A DNA stretch of 64,000 nucleotides from Porphyrobacter sp. GTDB taxonomy: Bacteria > Pseudomonadota > Alphaproteobacteria > Sphingomonadales > Sphingomonadaceae. The notes under the pieces were generated by a model. That model searched no databases, was not told the origin of the DNA, and saw nothing but the letters and a program-made list of their open reading frames with translations. Location: positions 1 through 64,000 of the forward strand of contig JAPZUC010000002.1 in NCBI GenBank assembly GCA_027533455.1, written 5' to 3'. A program made the translations under genes and the position numbers. Below, in pieces: positions 61,089 to 64,000 of the stretch; within the stretch, counting starts at the first letter, position 1, and the number at the start of each line of letters is the position of its first letter.

Positions 61089-62030
61089 ATGACTGAAGCA
61101 ACCCAAAGCACGCCGCGCCTGCGCCTCGGCACCCGCAATTCCCCGCTTGCTATGGCGCAAGCCTATGAGACCCGCGCACGTCTGTGCGCCGCGCATGGCT
61201 GGGCCGAGGACGAGATCGAACTCGTCCCTGTGCTCGCCAGCGGCGACAAGGTGCTCGACCGGCCCCTGTCCGAAATCGGCGGCAAGGCGCTGTGGACCAA
61301 GGAACTCGATCAATGGCTGGGTGAGGGGCGGATCGACCTGTCGGTGCATTCGGCCAAGGATGTCGAGACGATCCGGCCCGACGTTTTCCATTTCCCCGCC
61401 TTCCTGCCGCGTGCCGACCGGCGCGACAGCCTCGTGGGCGCGGCGAGCATTGCCGCGATCCCTGAAGGCGCGGTTGTCGGCACCAGCGCGCCCCGCCGCG
61501 CGGCGCAGCTTTTGAACCTGCGCCCCGATTGCAAGGTTGTGACCTTCCGCGGCAACGTCGCCACGCGATTGAAGAAGCTGGCGGAGGGCGAGGCTGATGT
61601 GACCTTCCTCGCGGCTGCCGGCCTTGAACGACTGGAGCAGTCCGAAGTCGGCACGCCGCTCGGCTCGGCTGAATGGATTCCCGCCGCTGCCCAAGGCGTG
61701 ATCGCAATCGAATGCCGTGCAGGTGACGCTGAGACCACCGCGCTGCTCGCGGCGATCGACCATGCCCCCACCCGCGCGGAACTGGAAGCCGAGCGTGCGC
61801 TGCTCGCGGAGCTTGGCGGAACCTGCCACTCGCCGGTCGCGGTGCTGTGCGAGCTTGCCGATGGCGAGCTTGCCATGCGCGCGGCGCTGTTCAGCCCCGA
61901 TGGGGCCGAACGGATCGAGGGCACCGCGCACTTCGCGCCGGGCGATCACGGGCCGGTCAAGGCGCTCGCCGCCGATCTGCTTGCCCGCGCGCCGGAGGCT
62001 ATCGCGGCCCATTTCAGGGCTGCGGGCTGA
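61089..62030 (+). CDS. hemC: Porphobilinogen deaminase (hydroxymethylbilane synthase)
   Basis: About 313 aa from the ATG at 61089 (a GTG six bases earlier is an alternative). It condenses four porphobilinogens. LRLGTRNSPLAMAQA, the substrate-binding GTSAPRRAAQLLNLRPDC and the dipyrromethane cysteine region AELGGTCHSPVAVL are present. Divergent from tsaD; hemD follows after 2 bases. Confidence 0.96.
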   Translation: MTEATQSTPRLRLGTRNSPLAMAQAYETRARLCAAHGWAEDEIELVPVLASGDKVLDRPLSEIGGKALWTKELDQWLGEGRIDLSVHSAKDVETIRPDVFHFPAFLPRADRRDSLVGAASIAAIPEGAVVGTSAPRRAAQLLNLRPDCKVVTFRGNVATRLKKLAEGEADVTFLAAAGLERLEQSEVGTPLGSAEWIPAAAQGVIAIECRAGDAETTALLAAIDHAPTRAELEAERALLAELGGTCHSPVAVLCELADGELAMRAALFSPDGAERIEGTAHFAPGDHGPVKALAADLLARAPEAIAAHFRAAG

Positions 62031-62032
62031 CA

Positions 62033-62743
62033 ATGCAGGTGCTCGCGCTCAGGCCCGAGCCGGGGCTTGCCGCGACGCTCGAGAAGGCCCGCGCCGGGGG
62101 GCTGACGATCACCGGCCATGCCCTGTCCGAGATACGCCCGGTCGCGTGGGAGTGCCCTGATCCTGACGGTATCGACGGGCTGCTGATCGGCAGCGCCAAT
62201 GCGATTTTGCACGGCGGGCCGCAGCTTGCCCGTCTCACCACCAAGCCCTTCTTCGCCGTGGGCGAGGCAACTGCTGCCGCAGCGCGCGCGGCCGGGTTCA
62301 CCGTCGCCATGACGGGGAGCGGCGGCCTGCAAGGGGTGCTCGATGCCATTGCCGGCCCCTGCCACCTGCTGCGGATCGCGGGCGAGGAACATGTGCCGCT
62401 GACGCCGCCCGCTGGCGTCACCTTCGCCGAGGTTATCGCTTATCGCAGCGTCATGCTGCCGCTGGACCGGCAGGCAGGGATGCTGGCATCGGGCGAGGCG
62501 CTGGTGCTGCTTCATTCCGCCGCCACCGCCGCGCATTTCGCGGCCGAATGCGACCGCCTCGGCCTCGCCCGTAAGCAGATAATCCTCGCCGCTCTCGGCC
62601 CGCGCATTGCCGCGGCGGCTGGCGAGGGCTGGGCCGCGGTCCACACCGCTGCGCAGCCGGACGAGGCGAGCCTGATGCAATTGGTGTTTGACTTGTGCAG
62701 CGAGCCGCGCTCCACTCCCCCTTCCTCGCCCGCGCAGGCCTGA
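62033..62743 (+). CDS. hemD: Uroporphyrinogen-III synthase
   Basis: A 236-aa ring-closing enzyme of heme synthesis. MQVLALRPEPGLAATLEKAR, TKPFFAVGEATAAAARAAGF and the second-domain HSAATAAHFAAECDRLGL blocks match HemD. Its stop is separated by 49 bases from the next gene, the Mic60-like protein. Confidence 0.88.
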   Translation: MQVLALRPEPGLAATLEKARAGGLTITGHALSEIRPVAWECPDPDGIDGLLIGSANAILHGGPQLARLTTKPFFAVGEATAAAARAAGFTVAMTGSGGLQGVLDAIAGPCHLLRIAGEEHVPLTPPAGVTFAEVIAYRSVMLPLDRQAGMLASGEALVLLHSAATAAHFAAECDRLGLARKQIILAALGPRIAAAAGEGWAAVHTAAQPDEASLMQLVFDLCSEPRSTPPSSPAQA

Positions 62744-62792
62744 TGGCTGCGCAGCGGTGACAGAACACGCAGGGTCGCAAGAACGGATACAG

Positions 62793-63695
62793 ATGGCATC
62801 GCAGCCCGGACCATCACCTTATGAAAGCCCCCGCAAGCCCGGATCGGCGCGCGCGCTGATCCTTGCCGCCCTCCTCGCTTTTCTGGCGGGGGGCGGACTG
62901 GTTGGCTGGGTCGTGTGGTACAACCTCGCAGGAGATGGCACCGAGACGCCGCGTGTGGCTGCCGTGTCGGGCCCGTCGCCATCTCCGTCGCTTACCGCCA
63001 GCGCGACGCCGATTGCGGCCGCCGCAAGGAAGGCCGAGCAGGCCGCCGAACGCGTCGCCGAACAACAGGGCGGGCTCGACCAGCGCCTCGCCGCAGCGGA
63101 ACAGCGCCTCACCCGCCTCGACCTTCAGGCGCAGGCTGCCGCCGGCAATGCCGCGCGCGCCGAGAGCCTGCTCATCGCCTTTGCCACCCGCCGTGCAGTC
63201 GAGCGCGGGGCGGAGCTTGGCTATCTCGCTGACCAGTTGCGCCTGCGCTTCGGCGACCAGTGGCCCAACGCGGTCGCGACTATCATCGATTTCTCGCGCA
63301 ATCCGGTGCGCCTCGACAGCCTCACCGCGCGGCTCGACGGGCTTGGGCCGCAGCTTCGCGAAAGCAGCGAGGGGCCTTCGTGGGGCGCGTTCAAGCGCGA
63401 GATCACACAGCTTTTCGTCTTCCGCCGCGAGACGACGCCTTCTCCCCAGCCGCAAAAGCGCATGGAGCGCGCGCGCTGGGCGCTTGAACAGGGTCGCTAC
63501 CAGGCCGCGATCGACGAGGTGAAGGGAATGCCGGGCGCGGCCAAGGCGGAAAGCTGGATTGCGGATGCGGAGCGCTACAAAAAGGCAATGGACGCCCTCG
63601 AAGTGATCGAGACCGCCGCCGTGCTCGACCAGCGCGGTCTGCGTGACGGAGCGGGCAATCCGGTGCAGCAGTTGAGCCCGCTGGTCAGGCCCTGA
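62793..63695 (+). CDS. Mic60/mitofilin-like membrane protein (heme operon)
   Basis: About 300 aa from MASQPGPSPYESPRK. One TM helix (about residues 22-45), an acidic coiled coil (AARKAEQAAERVAEQQGG...), and a C-terminal mitofilin-like region ending RWALEQGRYQAAIDEVKGMP and AESWIADAERYKKAMDALEV. Homologues next to hemD in alphaproteobacteria are Mic60 orthologues that shape intracytoplasmic membranes. Identification rests on position and the C-terminal pattern. The N-terminal extension in another start is not needed. Confidence 0.8.
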   Translation: MASQPGPSPYESPRKPGSARALILAALLAFLAGGGLVGWVVWYNLAGDGTETPRVAAVSGPSPSPSLTASATPIAAAARKAEQAAERVAEQQGGLDQRLAAAEQRLTRLDLQAQAAAGNAARAESLLIAFATRRAVERGAELGYLADQLRLRFGDQWPNAVATIIDFSRNPVRLDSLTARLDGLGPQLRESSEGPSWGAFKREITQLFVFRRETTPSPQPQKRMERARWALEQGRYQAAIDEVKGMPGAAKAESWIADAERYKKAMDALEVIETAAVLDQRGLRDGAGNPVQQLSPLVRP

Positions 63696-63956
63696 TCAGT
63701 GACGCTTGTCCTTTTCCACGAAGGATAGCGTCAGCCAAGCGGCAAGACCCAGCAACAGGTCGAACGCGAGCAGGCAAGCGATACCGACCGGTATCTGCAT
63801 TGCGAGCTGCCAGCTCGGGTTGACGATGAAAGCGACAGGCAAAAGCGCCGCAAGAGCATAGGCGATCTTGCGCCACCCTCGCCGGAAAACGAGGATCAGG
63901 TCGTGCTGCCACGTCATCAGGTCGTTGACTTCGTCCTGATCCGGCAGCGGCCACAT
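63696..63956 (-). CDS. Two-TM hypothetical protein
   Basis: An 86-aa protein from MWPLPDQDEVNDLMTWQHDL. Helices at about residues 32-50 and 56-78 follow a short amphipathic N-terminus, and the tail is EKDKRH. No family recognised. It is convergent with the Mic60-like gene and sits next to a partial gene at the window end. Confidence 0.7.
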   Translation of the reverse strand: MWPLPDQDEVNDLMTWQHDLILVFRRGWRKIAYALAALLPVAFIVNPSWQLAMQIPVGIACLLAFDLLLGLAAWLTLSFVEKDKRH

Positions 63957-63966
63957 GGCTGTGTCT

Positions 63967-64000
63967 TTACGCCTTCAGCACTTCCGGCAGATCGCCCGAG
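63967..64000 (-). CDS. 3' end of a gene running out of the window
   Basis: The last codons read SGDLPEVLKA then TAA (63967-63969) on the minus strand, just upstream of the two-TM gene. Only 10 residues are visible, so the product cannot be named. Confidence 0.45.
   Translation of the reverse strand, partial: SGDLPEVLKA

Noticed and set aside
1..64000. CRISPR arrays, insertion sequences and prophage modules
   Set aside because: No regularly spaced repeats of 25-40 bases, transposase or phage structural motifs were seen; the only short-period repeats are the 11-bp arrays.

Overview
The window looks like chromosomal DNA of an aerobic, carotenoid-making alphaproteobacterium of the Sphingomonadales, most like Erythrobacteraceae. 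The evidence is high GC, GcrA, a crtW-crtZ pair, a short-Q-loop (CIO-type) cytochrome bd oxidase, several TonB-dependent receptors, and the gene orders rimP-nusA-ylxR-infB-rbfA-truB-rpsO-pnp and tsaD-gpsA opposite hemC-hemD-Mic60. This placement is inference from gene content; no alignment could be run. I found no prophage, insertion sequence, CRISPR array or rRNA.

Layout. 1-3.4 kb: leuC, a 58-aa protein, leuD and an oxidoreductase on the minus strand. 3.5-6.75 kb: a thioesterase, a subtilase and crtW-crtZ. 6.86-12.1 kb: sufE, then an enlarged phage-shock (Psp) operon read leftward from a sigma54 promoter, with pspF divergent. 12.2-24.8 kb: a PilZ protein, then the translation and RNA-metabolism block rimP, nusA, ylxR, infB, thioesterase, rbfA, tdk, truB, rpsO, pnp and a spermidine-synthase-like gene. 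24.8-33.3 kb: a broken DUF481 gene, gcrA, an ABC-2 permease, a frameshifted membrane protein, hspQ, tRNA-Ser(CGA), an RluE-type synthase, rlmJ, a truncated TPR lipoprotein and a TonB receptor with a Fur-like site. 33.3-33.8 kb: two tandem 37-aa membrane microproteins behind a second sigma54 promoter. 33.8-45.7 kb: an accessory catabolic cluster (isochorismatase fold, CaiB, HyuB, HyuA, HMG-CoA-lyase-like, GntR, Asp/Glu racemase family, two SnoaL-like proteins, TonB receptor). 46.5-51.3 kb: an MBL dioxygenase, split YeeE/YedE transporter and CIO-type bd oxidase. 51.4-56.7 kb: an FMN hydroxyacid oxidase, an aldehyde dehydrogenase, FAH and maleylacetoacetate isomerase, a response regulator. 56.8-64 kb: an HhH membrane protein, a flippase, gpsA, tsaD, hemC, hemD, Mic60-like protein and a two-TM protein.

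Two regulatory architectures stand out. First, three parS-like palindromes (about 6.8, 30.9 and 54.3 kb, roughly 24 kb apart) each lie next to a G-rich tandem array with an exact 11-bp period and a GGGGTCT core, always intergenic. Second, the psp promoter and the promoter of the 37-aa microprotein pair share a sigma54 -24/-12 element, a ten-base flank around the -24 box, an adjacent TTCNGCCATT block at identical spacing, and similar ribosome-binding leaders. This suggests a PspF regulon extending beyond the psp operon. The psp operon itself carries, besides pspA, pspB and pspC, five more one-TM proteins with a PspB/PspC-like zipper tail and two further small membrane proteins.

The catabolic cluster has the same TTGTATACAA palindrome in both outward promoters flanking the GntR gene, so it is probably one regulated pathway. 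Its substrate cannot be read from the sequence. The set of enzymes suggests ATP-dependent opening or carboxylation of a cyclic amide, imide or ketone, amide hydrolysis, CoA activation and a retro-aldol lyase step.
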